A DNA stretch of 64,000 bases from Linepithema humile (taxonomy: Eukaryota; Arthropoda; Insecta; Hymenoptera; Formicidae), in assembly GCF_040581485.1 (NCBI RefSeq), contig NC_090130.1, forward strand, positions 10,540,001 to 10,604,000, written 5' to 3'. The position numbers and the translations under genes are program-made. The notes under the pieces were generated by a model, which did not search any database, had not been told where the DNA came from, and was given only the letters and a program-made list of their open reading frames with translations. This document shows positions 14,138 to 29,070 of this stretch, piece by piece. Position 1 is the first letter of the stretch. Every line of letters starts with the position of its first letter.

Positions 14138-14261
14138 AAGGTTACGTTCCAAAACGTCCTCTCCGAGGAAAATTTTACTCAATATAATATAGTATACGTT
14201 ACGTGTACTATATATTTCGAGTAAAATTGTCCTCCGAAAAGACGTTTTGGAACCTAACCTA
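14138..14261. mobile_element. Short palindromic MITE-like element with TTAGG-type ends
   Basis: An imperfect inverted repeat of 124 bases. Read inward, the left arm starts taaggttacgttccaaaacg and the right arm taggttaggttccaaaacg. The arms meet in an AT-rich centre near 14195. The shape is that of a small non-autonomous element. Its target duplication is not clear. Confidence 0.6.
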
Positions 14262-15204
14262 AGATAGGAAATATTTATAACTTTTTAGTGAAATTATGTG
14301 GATTATAAATTCGTATATTAAATATATCGTGGCCGAAAAAGATTTCACAATACTTAAGGTGACTCGAGCGTGACAGTATTGGCTAAAAATAATGCTTTTG
14401 TGAGGAAATAATAGGCTAAGAAATTCTCATTTATAAACACGAAACTACGATTACTGTATTCTGATATGTGTATTAAACTATACATTATGCATTATCGTAA
14501 ATGTGACAACAATGTATTAATTTATTTATGAATTTCTAACCTGTAAGGTGAAATATCGTGATTGTATATTCTATTTGTGATTGTAATTTTTTTATATTAT
14601 TAAGTATGTCTGAAATATGTCAAGGGAAATAAGACATAACGAAAAATGGATTAAAAAAGCGCGCATTTACATTAACCTCGTACGTCACAATAATGCAGTG
14701 TTGTCACATTGTTATATCAGTGCTTCATCACTAAGTAAGTAGTGTAATAGAAATCTTCAAATTTCAAACTTTAATTTCTCAATAATTAACAAGTAAACTA
14801 TTGTAATTTTTTTCTAAAAGCTTCATTATGACTTCATTTATTATTAACTAGTTTTTTATCAAAATCATTAGAACAATTGCAGCAATATAACAACTTTTGC
14901 CATAAGACTCTGCGTAAAAGTTTTTTACTTTAAAGTCGAATCAGTAATTAATAAGTCAATATCATTAAAGTTGTGAAATTACATTCATGAAGTCACTAAG
15001 TATAAATGGTATAAATATTAATAATTTCTTGAGAAAATTAATCACCTCAAAGGTGTCAGTGTGTCATACAGAGTCTGCTAATGAACAGCTGCCATTTCTG
15101 AGACTCGTGTTCACGAGATCAATCTCAAGAATCACAGGCTGATGACATTTAAAAGTGCCACGTGAAGGTATCAACCGACGTTCATTCGCTCTTTTGCGAT
15201 GAAC
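14262..15204. other. Intronic sequence, nothing recognised
   Basis: AT-rich sequence without long frames, repeats or exon signals that I could support. Confidence 0.4.
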
Positions 15205-15206
15205 AG

Positions 15207-15244
<38 letters not shown>

Positions 15245-15269
15245 AAGAGAGAGAGAAGGGGGAGGGGGG
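15205..15269 (+). repeat. Homopurine GA tract
   Basis: 65 consecutive purines: a GA dinucleotide run with AAG interruptions that ends in G-rich sequence. Such a homopurine-homopyrimidine tract could form triplex DNA. It sits at the edge of a CpG-rich pocket (15060-15560). Confidence 0.8.
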
Positions 15270-16968
15270 TATTGTCGATGCACGAAAGAACGAGATAGAG
15301 GAGTAGAGCAGCCGACCCAGACGAGAAAACTGCAGTGAAAGCCTGCCTCGCATTCTGTGCCAGACGGAAGAAACATACAAGGCAGACAGTGTAACGGCCT
15401 CTCTCGCGTTCTCCGCTTCTTTTATTATACCACCTCTCCCTTCGAGAGTTCGATACAAGAGTTCCCGAACGCACCTTTCCACCCCCGTTCTCTTTTCTCC
15501 CTTCCCTCCTTCTCGCCGTCGCGACGCTTGCTCATTCTCGCAACAATGAAGAAAGAGACGAAGAAGCGGAATGAGTCTCATAGTCAGTACAGTTATATTT
15601 TTGTACCGTGCAGCATAAAGAATGCCACCTATCTAGTTGCGTATCAAGCGATATTGAGCGTCAACAACACTTGAGATTCTTAATCTTCCATCTCTCTTTC
15701 TCCGTCCCTCAAAAATGTTCATAATACCAAGTTTCCAGTAAAATTCATGCTACTTTCCACTTTTCAATCATTTCTCGTATTTTAATTGAAGAGTATAGCA
15801 ATTTTTAATTTAAAATAATAGGAGAATGTGAACTGTCGTTGAGTGAATTGTGATTTAATCAGATCCGTACTTGGAAGAGACAGACAGCTTTGGAAAACTA
15901 AAGAAAAAGTATTTTTTTAACATCTGTGTACTGAGAATTTATGCGACAATCGCATCAGTAGATTTCATCAATTTGATTTGCAAAATTAAAGAATATTTTA
16001 TCCGAGATATATTGCTCTTTCACATAAATTTAATGCACATGTATGTGTAAATCATCTATGCAAAGTGCAGTACACCGGGAGATATCTCGGCAGAGGTAAT
16101 TTTTTTTTGCACGCACTAATCGCATAAAATACTTTCACCGACATGACGCATCGTACGTCTGTCGTAATTTATATCATTATGTGCCTACGTGTTGACCATC
16201 AACTGAAATAAAGCTTCGGACACACAATACTATCGCCTAGAATTGCAGTATTTAAAAAAGCGTTTTTGCGCCACTTTATTTAATCTAATTACAGACGAAT
16301 TAAGAAACATTTAAAAGCAGTCCATTTTTCGATTTATTTTCTCGTATATCTGTTTGTGTTAATAGATGAGAAAATCTAATTTTAATACAGAGAATATTCT
16401 AATATAATCGTTTGAAATTTTAATGACAGCTGTTTCACGTGAAACAAGCTTTCACAAATTATATTTCAAGAATCTAAATGAATGAGCAGGAATTTGTCTT
16501 TTGGTAAATTTATAATCAATTTTATTTTATGGTAATTTAATTTAATTTTCGCGGAAATTAAGGAACAGACAGATTCTGGTCAAGTTTCGCTATAAGAATT
16601 CGGAAAGGTCGAGTTCAATTTCCGATAATACAAAAATATATCTTACAGCGATTATAAAAATGTAGATAATTCTCGATTTCTATTTATAACACCAAAATTT
16701 CAACAGACTAAAATGACATGTATCGAGTTTGTCGCAAGAGAACAATCCTAAAATTGCAATAAAGAAATATCCATAGCTTGATAATTAAATTCAACGAAAT
16801 TTAATACGATCCTCTTTAAAAACATTTTCTAGCACATGATACAATTCATTTGGAACAATCGTATCGTCGTATTCGCATTAGCACGCTCGACGTCCGAAGA
16901 CTGTGCGAAACCCAATGAACAAGGAGACGCATCGAGCGGCGAGAGAAAAGAAAAAAGCATTTGCATAC
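15270..16968. other. Intronic sequence, nothing recognised
   Basis: The first 300 bases are still fairly CpG-rich; the rest is AT-rich. No feature could be supported. Confidence 0.4.
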
Positions 16969-17097
16969 CACTAGTGCCATGTCGCGTGGTTTCGACCCCT
17001 GGACGTGGAGGATTCGCGCGCCCAGTTCGAGTAGTTTCCTGCGCAGCTGTTTCACGGAGACGCCGAGCGTCTGCATGTAGCGACGCCTCAGCTTCAT
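16969..17097 (-). CDS. Candidate alternative first coding exon of the PMEPA1/LDLRAD4-like gene
   Basis: On the minus strand an ATG at 17097 opens 43 codons (MKLRRRYMQTLGVSVKQL...) ending in MALV. A possible donor, GTG/GTATGC, lies at 16969/16968 and leaves phase 0, the same phase as the acceptor of the 4336 exon. The stretch lies at the downstream edge of a CpG-rich, promoter-like block (17.0-18.9 kb) on the correct strand. Splicing to the 4336 exon would give a cytoplasmic protein with the Smad and PPPY motifs but no membrane segment. The peptide is basic and matches no family I know. A 149-codon frame runs through it and further upstream ATGs exist, so the true start is open. This is an inference from phase and position; transcript data are needed. 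Confidence 0.3.
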
Positions 17098-17423
17098 TTG
17101 AACGGAGAAACCGCCAGGTTGTTGTCGGCGAGCCGGAAACAACCACTGGCCGTCGACGTCGGCCGGCCTCGTCGAGTTGACATAAACGCACCACCGACAC
17201 TTTCGCCTGCCACGATCTCTTCCAACAGTTTGCCGAATAGCACTCGCTCCGGTCGTCGTCGTCGTAGCAACAACAACCGCACCGATCACCAACTACTATT
17301 ACTACTGCTGGTCACCAGAACGCGACATTTTTCGCTTCGCTCGTCGACTCGTGGCGCATCGAACGGTGCGCTTTCGCGGAGGAAAGACACTGTCACGGCA
17401 GTCAATTCCACCGATGATGATGT

Positions 17424-17424
<1 letters not shown>

Positions 17425-17460
<36 letters not shown>

Positions 17461-17497
17461 AATGACGGCGATGACGACGACGACGACGACGACGACG
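17425..17497. repeat. 9-bp minisatellite (GATGACGGC) running into GAC triplets
   Basis: Five units of GATGACGGC (the fifth with AAT in place of GAT), then GATGAC and a run of GAC triplets. It is a compound short tandem repeat without a supported coding role. Confidence 0.85.
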
Positions 17498-18322
17498 TTC
17501 GATCGGCGAGGCCCGTTAGGAGGAAGCGACCCCGTTCCCACTTAATTCGATTGTATCCGGTGCTCCGCGCTCCGCTGGCGATTCCACTTAACCATAAGCG
17601 TTACGGTCGTTTAACGGCTTGCGTCTAATGGGAGCAGCAGCGCGACTGTGTTATCCCCTTCCATAGCACTGCATATCGCCGCGGGAGAAGGGAGAAGACT
17701 TTTCTCTCTCTCTCTCTCTTTCCGTCCGAGTGTCTGCTGTCGCCTCGTAGCGTAGGATTCCCAGAAATTTCCGAGAGAGAGAAAAAGAGAGAGACGAATC
17801 ACTCAGCACTCTCGGCCAGGTCAGTATTATCGGAAAGTCTGCTGGCGTACGCGCGCGCCGTTTCGCAGACGTTGAATGACGTCGAGATACACAGCCGGCA
17901 GCAGTAGTCTAGACAGGCCCGACCTTGACTCCCGAAATCATCTCGCGCGTTCGTGTCGTCGCCGTTTTTGCATCGCTGGTCGCTGTTGCGCGTCCATCAG
18001 TCCGCGGGGATCTTTCAGTCTTCCCATTAGACAGGTTTTCACTGTCACGTATCACCGCGAATCCCCGCCACAATTTCCGATGCGATATTCGTCCCGCAAA
18101 CAAAGCCGAAGAGAGGCGTCGATGCAAAAATCACATAACGTCAGAGCGTTGTCACACACAGAGACGTTCACACAGACGTTACGCCGCGATATACCGATGG
18201 CGTCCGTTTGTTCTCGCGGTCGTGTGTCACGTCTCGACGATAATCATAGGACGGAGCGGATGTGTCCGGCGTGCGCGAAAAATCGGAGCGAAGCTTGGGA
18301 TAACACTTGGGTGTCGCGACGA

Positions 18323-18389
18323 TGACGGTGGCAGCGGCGGCGGTGGCGACGGCGGCGGCAGCGGCGACGACGGCGGCGACGACGACGCT
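18323..18389. repeat. GGC/GAC trinucleotide-rich run
   Basis: An impure run of GGC, GGT, GAC and AGC triplets. It produces Ala-, Gly- or Asp-rich frames by composition alone. Confidence 0.7.
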
Positions 18390-18560
18390 CGTTGACGCTA
18401 CACCCGATGCATTCCAGGTTTCGCGGCAGACTGAACGCGTCCAGTGTCTGTCAGACTGCAGCACCATCGACTCTGCCGTCCTTCCTCGCCTAACCCCTCT
18501 CCTGTCCGCCAACCCCACTCCAAAGTCACAGAGTGTTTCCCCTTCGTCTTCCATCTCATC

Positions 18561-18612
18561 GCCGCCGCCGCCGCCGCCGCTGCTGCTGCCGCTGCTGCTG
18601 CCGCCGCCACCG

Positions 18613-18649
<37 letters not shown>

Positions 18650-18671
18650 CGCCGCCGCCGCCGTCGCCATC
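18561..18671. repeat. GCC/GCT trinucleotide repeat
   Basis: About 110 bases of GCC triplets with embedded GCT, ACC and GTC units. The poly-Pro and poly-Ala frames across it on both strands are compositional. Confidence 0.8.
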
Positions 18672-18949
18672 ACCACCAGCACTATCACCAACGCTGCAGC
18701 CGCCGCCGTCGGCGCAGTGGCCGCATTTACCTCTTTCTCGCACTCCGCGTCTCGTCTCATTTTCCCGCAGGGTGCAAGCAGCCCGAGACTTATCGGCTGC
18801 TCTCTCGCACCCGCGGCACACCAGACGCCACGCTATATATATGTGCGTATATATCGCGAATGCCGATCCACCGGCTGATTAGTCCGGCGTGTCGCACAAC
18901 GCAAAAATCATTCGTGTTCCGCGCACGCTGTCTCACTCGGCGGAGCGTT

Positions 18950-21600
<2,651 letters not shown>

Positions 21601-23660
21601 TGACATAATTCGGACGGTCTCGTTTTCGATCTAGTAAAAAGAACGCGGCTAACGCGACTGATGGACGGTTGGTCCTCCCGACGGAATTTCGACATTGCCC
21701 CCGATCACGAGTAGACGCGGTGCATACACACACACACACACACGATATACACGGGCATGTACGCGCACACCGTTAAGATACCACCAGACACCAGTCGCCC
21801 GTCTCCTTCTCCTCCCCTCACCCTCTCTGGCTTGTCGTGTCGTCGTCTCGCATTGAGAGAGAGGGACGATCCGTCGGTCTCACCGATAATTTCTCACACC
21901 CGCGCCCGTGAGAGCGAGTTAGCAAGCGCACGGTCGACCAAGCAGGAGTATGAGAAAGAGAAAGTAGAAGAGGGAAAGGGGGGGGAGAGAGAGAGAGAGA
22001 GCTGGAGCGGTCGGTAATGGTGGTGACGCCGCGCCGGTCGGGGTATGATGAGGGACGAAAAACAGCAAGAGAGAAAGAGGACCGAAAGAGAGAAAGAAGA
22101 GAAACTCGAGACCGGATAAAGCGCGAGAAGAAGAAGCGAAAGGAGAAAAAGAATAAAAGAGATGAAAGCAAAAGAAAGATAAGCTCTCTCTCTTTCTTTC
22201 GCGCGCGCGCGCGCATAAGCACCCTGTGCGACATCGTCATCTCACTGGACCGTCGTCAGTGAAATCGCACTTTAAGGGACACCTAACAGTGATGTAGGGA
22301 ACGGACGGGCCTCGGGGAACCCTCCTCGCTCATCTTCTCACCGCAGCCAAGGTCGCCTGTCGTCGGCGTACCGTCTGTCTCCGACGTCGTTTCGTTCGTC
22401 GGCGATCCCGACGTTTGTACGCGCGCGCTGCGCGTGACGGCGTATAGTCATCATTGAGAGAAAGAGAAAGGCGGGTCTCGGTAGCGAAGGGAGGAAGCGA
22501 GAGGGACGGAGAGAGAAAAAAAACGTCTCCTCTCGTGTCTCTTGGTCTTATTTATCGTACGGCGTGTAGACGCCTGTCGTTACGAGACGACCGGCGACAG
22601 CGCAGACCTGCCGCCATCGCTGGTGTTTGTGCGCCCGCGGCACGCTCGCGGAATTCCGACGTCGTTGTTTACCAGCCCGAATTAACCGCTTCGTATACGC
22701 TCGGCGATATAACGCGTATAATTAACTGCTCGCCGCCCCTCCCGCCCCGCGAAGGGACGCGCCTCGTAATTTGCGCCAAGCAGACGAAACAAGACTAGAC
22801 AACGAGGAAATTGTCCTCCTGCCGTTCGCCTACGCGGAAGTTTGCCACGAAAATTCTCACGCTCCGAGATTTTCCCTCTGTCTCGAGCGCTTGGCTCAGT
22901 TTTTAACGGTTCAACATTTGTGTCGGTGAAGACGCAGACATTTCGAGACGCCGATAAATTATAAAAATAAAACTCGATCGTATGAGACAAGAAGCTTTTA
23001 CTGCACGGCGCAATAAAAGTGACTTGATGCTTCTTGCGAGATTTTACGATTGCATTTTGCGCGACGACGGAGCGCGTGCGTCGAGCGTGCAGCAGTCGGC
23101 GCGTGCATCATTGCGCTTTTCCTCCGATTCATGACGACCGAACGACGACGATGACGACGTCGACGGACGACGATGAGTATGGCGGTGGCAAAGACGACGA
23201 CGGCGACTGCTGTTGTTGCTGCTGTTGTTACTGCTGTTGCTGCTGCTGTTGCTGCTGCTGTCTCCTATTCAGACTTTATCGCCGGCGCGTGTCCTGCGGA
23301 CGACGTGGCGACGCGATTGCGCGTGTGTGACGTCGCTTAACACGTACACACAATGTACTCGTACGCGCGCAAGCTCGCACGTATCTCTCTGTGTGCGATG
23401 AGACACGGCCGCTATGGGTGTGTGCGTGCGCGCGCCGTCTAGACGAAAGGTTGTTGGGATCGAAGGCGAGGATCGGCGGGGGTGGGAGGAAAGACAACGG
23501 CATGGCGAAGGGACTGAGCAGCAACGCTGCTCGGCGGCGGAGGTGGAAAAAGGCCAGGGAGGGCAGCGAGACGGGAGATAATGGAGGGGGGAGGGGGGGG
23601 CATGATAACCGGCTATCACCGGGGTGATCATCCAGCGACTCGACCAGAACTTGCAAGTAT
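21601..23660. promoter_or_regulatory. Second CpG-rich block with purine tracts
   Basis: About 2 kb that is CpG-rich and dense in simple repeats: (AC)n near 21728-21742, GA-rich tracts at 21945-22190, alternating GC at 22201-22214, CTG/TTG triplets at 23207-23260 and G-runs near 23584-23600. The composition suggests a promoter or 5' UTR region. No start site, splice donor or protein could be supported, and the overlapping frames are compositional. Confidence 0.3.
23207..23260. repeat. CTG/TTG trinucleotide repeat
   Basis: 54 bases of CTG and TTG triplets with one TTA. It gives poly-Leu, poly-Cys or poly-Gln depending on frame. No gene is supported here. Confidence 0.8.
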
Positions 23661-26600
23661 CGCGCGCCTTCGTCCGTTGGCTTCCCATCAGTCTCTCTCG
23701 GTGAGAATATTTTTCCTGTCATTTCATCTTTCAACAAAATATAGTATACTAGATTTCTCTTCTGTCAATATTTTCGCAATAACGCACTTTTCAAGGCACC
23801 GCGGCCTTTTGCTCGATAAACTTCCAATTTTTCTTCCACATCGCACAGTCTTCGATTGTACATAATGTGTGCAGAAATAGAATCGTTGGATCATCACGTG
23901 TCGTTGCCGGCTGATTTCGACGCGAACTTGGGAAATGTGACAGCTACAACAACGCTGTGGTGCGCGCGAGTGTGCTGGTTATCTTCCGGCGGGCTCGGCA
24001 GTTCAGACGCGGTTGACCACCCCTGGGCTATCATATCTCAGGGTCGTCGGTACGGGTCCTCATTCCCTCCCCGACGATCTTTCCCCTTCTTTCTTGCCGC
24101 CGTCCTCCTCGTCGCACTCCCGTGTGCTGTTCCTCGTTCTGGCCCGGCTCTGCCGAGCGTGCGGCGTAACCTCTGCCTCCACCACTGCCGCCACCACTGT
24201 CGGTATAACCACCTCCAGATCTGTACCACGGCTCTTCGCGCCCACGACGAAAATTTACGCGTTTACATTCGTATGTGCAGAGATGTATAGCGCGTAATAT
24301 AATGAGAAAATTCTATGCCGAGGTGATCATTAAAGAGGCCTGTCATTCTGTCGCCCTTCTCTTCTTTATCCACTACGACGCGATAACTCTTCTATTCGCC
24401 TTCTTCATTACTTCTTTTTTTTAATTTTTTTTTTATTACAGTTTTCTTCACTCCTGTCTGCGCGCAGAGCGAGCACTCGAGAAGCGCGTCAACTTTTCAT
24501 AATATTCATATCGAATGATCGATTTGAAGACAGAGAGACGTGACAAAGAATTCGTACATGCCTCTCCTTCTTTTTCTTGCATTTCCTCACATTTTTGCAG
24601 CATATATTTGAAGCGATCGCAGCGATTCGCTCGTTATTTTCCATCGAAGTCTTTAAAAAATATATTTTGTTTGCTGCTATTTCGATTCGCAAAATCCAAA
24701 ATAATCCAATGAATATGAGAATATGCTTCGAAGCGAATAATACATCACTTCTAAATGCAACATTTTAGTCGACTCTTTCGAACAAGTTCAGAGTTACCTG
24801 GATTATTTTCTATAATTTGTCTCGGAGTATTTTCTCTAATAATATTAACAACAATTTCGATAAACGCGATCAACCGGCGGCATATTGATAAAAATAGCCC
24901 GGAGTGATTAAAAATGATTGACTTAACCATAAGAGTTCGAAAACGAAAAAGGCGCGATAAGGCTTGAATGAAAGGAATACTTTTGGACGATATGAGTAGA
25001 TAAGCTGCAAACACAGCGCGCGAAACAAACGAATAGCGAATGAATTTGTCCTGTGAAGCGCGCGAAAGTATAATCGCTCGGCGATTAAATGCGTGCCAAA
25101 GTGCGCCGAGACGAAGACCGCGCCGATGAACGCCGCCATCGCGTATTTTTGCTCGCAAATTCCGCTAATCTCGCCGCGCTTGCGAAACACCGGACAAGAA
25201 CGGTTCATCCGCGAGCACCTCGTGATTTATTAAACGCGGCGGTGACCCCCGCGATAATCGAAAGAATTCGCTGCCTGACACGCCGTAAAAGCCGACGCGT
25301 CAAAACCGATTAATCGCGCCCGGCTGCGGATACGACGGATTAATCGTGGTCGAAATGACGCAAGCTGGAGATGATAACATCTCAGATGTTTAGACTACGT
25401 CAATTAATGCTAAAAAATCTGTCGCAACGCTGTGCAATTTTTTCCTGTTTCGATAAAGCGCGAAAATACATATTTATCACACACGAGCGCACACAGAAAA
25501 GAGAAGTAAGTTTTAAATCAAACTAACAACAAATCTTTTTATGCACAGATATAGTACAAATGAGTAAATACCTTGCAACATTTTTCTTTTTAACCCATTG
25601 ATGCAATTAATTGATAAAATAAGTAGTCTTGTTTCAATTTGAATTCATATCTTATTGATTTGTATACAATACGCAAAAATATTTTCCAAGTTATTGGAGT
25701 GAATCTTTTCTCGAATTGTCACGTTGAGTGTTAAATCGGCAATATGGTAATTTATTAGTTTTACATGATAACTCTTGAACAATTATCAATATCAACGAAA
25801 ACCTTATTCAAGATTTCAATAAATCCTATATTGCATTGGGAAATGATTTCCAACGATATCCGCATTGGCAGTAATGCCATTACGAACTGCACGTTATAAG
25901 AAACCGCACGTGTGAGATATGAAATAAAAATCGCAATGCTCTGCTATTATTGATATCTCGTCGACGCGAAAGAACGCGAAGGAAGGCAGGAGGTGAGAAG
26001 GGAGGCTGGTAAAGTTGACAGTGTCGTTCAATTTTCACCTGGTAAGGATTAAAGGCGCATCATCGGCTGACTCTAGTCAGCCGGATTCATCGATCAGATT
26101 ACAGACGATCGTTTCGGTGTTTGCGAAATCTAAGCTGAGACGAAGAAGACGATGAAGCGATTATTCTCGGTCCGCGAAGGAGTGCAAGGACGACGGAAGG
26201 CGCGGAGATCAACCGACCGACCGACCGACCGACCGGCCGGTCGGTCGGTCGGCCGATCGGTCGGTCGGCCGGTCGGTCGGCCGGTGTCTCTCTTGCATTC
26301 CTGCTCTCCCTTTTTCTCGTCGGCCGATCTTCCGCAGGGTGACCGACCTCGACGTCGCGCCTGCCGACGTCGCGATCAGGCTGCCGATGAGAGAGATAGC
26401 GAGAGAAGAAGGGTCGGGGACCACGTCAACGGCCGGTTTTTTGCCGAGTCGGCGCGAGTTGCGAACGTTTCAACCACGTTGTTGTTAATAACATGTGTGT
26501 GCAAGCGCGCGAGCGCACGTAATCGGGATACCGATCCGACGTTTCGAGCGATCGCGTAGCTACAACATAGCGCGATTCTCCCCGCGCTGTCCTTCGCCAC

Positions 26601-28535
26601 GTCTGAGGGGATCGATCTTACTCGCTGGAGAAAACCGGGAAAATCGGGAAAACAAGAAAACTGAAATTGCAGAAAGTACAGCAGTACTTTATCTCAAGAT
26701 TACGCGCCATTTTACGTCGTGACGACTCCTATCATCATTTCTTCTTTATTACAAGATTTAATATATATGAGCACCTCGGAGGTAAGCTGTGTTAAGTCAA
26801 ATAAATATAATTTTTTAGGACCAAGATCTAAAGAGATTTTTTACTTTTGATACGCTCTCAATAAAATACTTGTAACGTTTTGCAGATTTGTTTGTATTCA
26901 CAGATATAATATCAAATTTTGATACGTTTCAGGAAATAAAGTTGCGTGATTACGGAATATGATTTTAATGTGACTTAACTTTACACAGTCAAAATCTCTA
27001 TTGAAATGATTCGTTGGAAACTGCAATTGGATAAAAATTGAAGTATAGAGTCTTGTAATAACAATAACTCAATTTTCGAAAAAAATGTAACTTAACACAG
27101 TTCATATATTTTTTTTCATTGTGGAAAAGTACCGATGTTGAAGATACAAATTTACCTCATTAGTTTCGTTAGTACAATGGGGTAAATAATTTTGCATTTC
27201 TGATGGATTTTCTTCTACAACACACATTAATACAGTTGTTCGATTCCGTACGCAAACTTTTCACGGAGCTATCGCGCTGGCTCATCTTTTATGTATATCA
27301 GTAAGACGGTGCGGTTGTAAAAAGATTTCTCCTCGTATCATCGAGGGTTCGAACCTACCGATCAAACTGTGAAACAGGCGTGGAACGCGATGGCGTTCAT
27401 GGGAGGGAAATACGGACGAGCGATATAACGATGGCGAATATGTCTGCAGCGGATAGGTCGGCGTTAACGAGCTAGAAAACTAGCAGAGATTTGCCCGCAA
27501 GCGGATTACGGTCACGTCTCGCGAACGATAATAATAACGTGTAATAACGTTATCGCGAGATCCGATTATATCGCGACATAAGGACGTAGTTATCTAGAAG
27601 CGCGCAGCCGCGTAACCAGCTTCGTCTACATGCAGTTACGGTAGGGCCGTGCCGGTTGTTAAGCAGCATAATAACAAGTTGCCATAATTAGTTACTGTTT
27701 TATAATACATACACACATCAAGTTTAACTGAAAAATAAAAAGAAGATTCAAGCTGCAATAGTTCGCACATGTTCGTTTCAACTTTCCAAGTCGTATATAT
27801 TGCGCGATACACAGACTGCACTTTAATCTCTTTATTTTTTTTCAACAATTTGTTTGTTTTTGCAAGGGAAATTGACAATTCTATTAAAGAGAAATAGATT
27901 TTTTCGTGAAAAAGATATAGTTTTTTTTATGAAGTAATCGCTCCGTTTAATGTATACAATGTATACAAATAATTTTTTTTTGGTGTCGCAAATAAATTTT
28001 TAACAAAGATGTAATCCCTCAAAAAAGTTATTGCAAAACAAGTTGACGAGTGCATAACAGTTGACATGCACACTTTTATATGTGCAAATTTAATATCCAA
28101 TGAAAGATTAATGCCTCGCATACTCGTGCATCAAATGCTAAATATACTCGATTGATGTGTGCGAGTTGTACATACATATACGTATATCGGTCTAATTAAG
28201 TCTAATATGAAGATTGCATTCAATGTCAGCATGACAGAAGAGGATCAGTCAGTCGCATTTAACACTAAGCGCGGAGTGAGATTATGGAGCAGCGTGTTTT
28301 GCATTATTAACCGAGTCCACTACAAATCTTCAAAACACCACCGTGCAATCGACGGATAAATCAATTTAGGCTTTTAATGGATTGTTGATGGATTATAACG
28401 CAATACACGCGTGATATCGCGATGCTTTGTGTACATCATCAATTATCATAATTGGTGTAATTAATGAGTAAAAATAAAACACAACACTTATAACCTATAT
28501 ACATATACACTTATTTCACTTAATACATTTATAAC
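23661..28535. other. Intronic sequence, no gene recognised
   Basis: Alternating AT-rich and CpG-rich sequence, with pockets at 23900-24300, 25080-25330 and 26000-26660. A B-box-like word (GGTTCGAACC, 27347-27356) follows a small hairpin (CCTCG/CGAGG), but a tRNA fold does not close. No exon could be supported. Confidence 0.35.
26211..26284. repeat. Self-complementary ACCG/CGGT tetranucleotide array
   Basis: A run of ACCG units switches at about 26235 into its own complement, CGGT units with two GGCC/GATC interruptions. The whole 74 bases can fold into one GC-rich hairpin. Confidence 0.85.
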
Positions 28536-28665
28536 GAATTTGATCACTCGCACTACACTGCACTACACTGCACTACACTATTCTGGTGAACACGAATAAA
28601 AAACTGGTAAACACTAAGCAACCTTGAGTGTGCACCAATGCAATGTAGTGCGAGTGGCCGAATTC
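28536..28665. mobile_element. Small terminal-inverted-repeat (MITE-like) element
   Basis: A 27-base end at 28536-28562 (gaatttgatcactcgcacta...) recurs inverted at 28639-28665 with four mismatches. Between them are three 10-base direct repeats (cactacactg, 28551-28579) and 60 bases of unique sequence. It lies about 125 bases from SINE-like copy 1. The class is inferred from shape. Confidence 0.45.
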
Positions 28666-28791
28666 AATATTATTCTTTTGACACATCTTCTGTAAGGTTA
28701 TTTGGTAAGCGCGGCTATCTCCTATAGCGCCACCAACACAAACCTAACTACTAACGTCAATATAGCCATCTAGTGATGAAAAATGTAACTG

Positions 28792-29070
28792 TACATCCTA
28801 GAAAATTAATAATAATTTTTGGACATTTCGATTTTGGACTTTTATATGTTTATTTATAGAGCACGTAGAGCAAAAACAAGCATACTTTTATTATATATTT
28901 TGGGTATGCGCTATCGATTGAGGCTATTATTAACTCGATCGGCCCAGGCATTATTAAGTTCCGATAATCTCGGCTCTCTGGGCTCTTTGGGCTCGCGTAA
29001 AGATACACGTTCGATCTCGCGCTGCGCGTGAACTTGGCGCGAGACACTACCGTGTCTCTTGATACGTGAA
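28792..29070 (-). mobile_element. SINE-like dispersed repeat, copy 1
   Basis: About 275 bases that match 39468-39741 in inverted orientation at roughly 80% or better by eye. Shared landmarks in minus-strand sense are agagacacggtagtgtct, ccaagttcacgcgcagcgc, cgtgtatctttacgcgag, gccgagattatcgga, agcgcatacccaaa and tatgcttgtttttgctct. The shared part ends near an A/T-rich tail. A 9-bp stem (29045-29037 with 29022-29014, 14-base loop) is conserved. I see no convincing Pol III A box and only a weak B-box-like word, so 'SINE-like' describes size and copy behaviour. Confidence 0.6.

Larger units (their letters stand above)
17098..18900. promoter_or_regulatory. CpG-rich, promoter-like block with trinucleotide runs
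   Basis: About 1.8 kb of GC- and CpG-rich sequence inside an AT-rich intron. It contains TCTC-rich patches (17700-17725) and several trinucleotide arrays, and long overlapping frames on both strands that come from base composition rather than protein selection. I see no clear TATA box. The block could be an alternative promoter and 5' UTR for the minus-strand gene, or for an unrecognised transcript. The assignment rests on composition only. Confidence 0.35.

Noticed and set aside
22454..22798. 114-codon plus-strand frame in the second CpG-rich block
   Set aside because: Low-complexity start (repeated Arg-Glu) and no family resemblance; explained by purine tracts and GC content.
27270..27370. 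Possible tRNA or tRNA-derived SINE around GGTTCGAACC
   Set aside because: The T stem closes only two or three pairs, no matching acceptor stem or clear A box is found, and no second copy was seen in the window.
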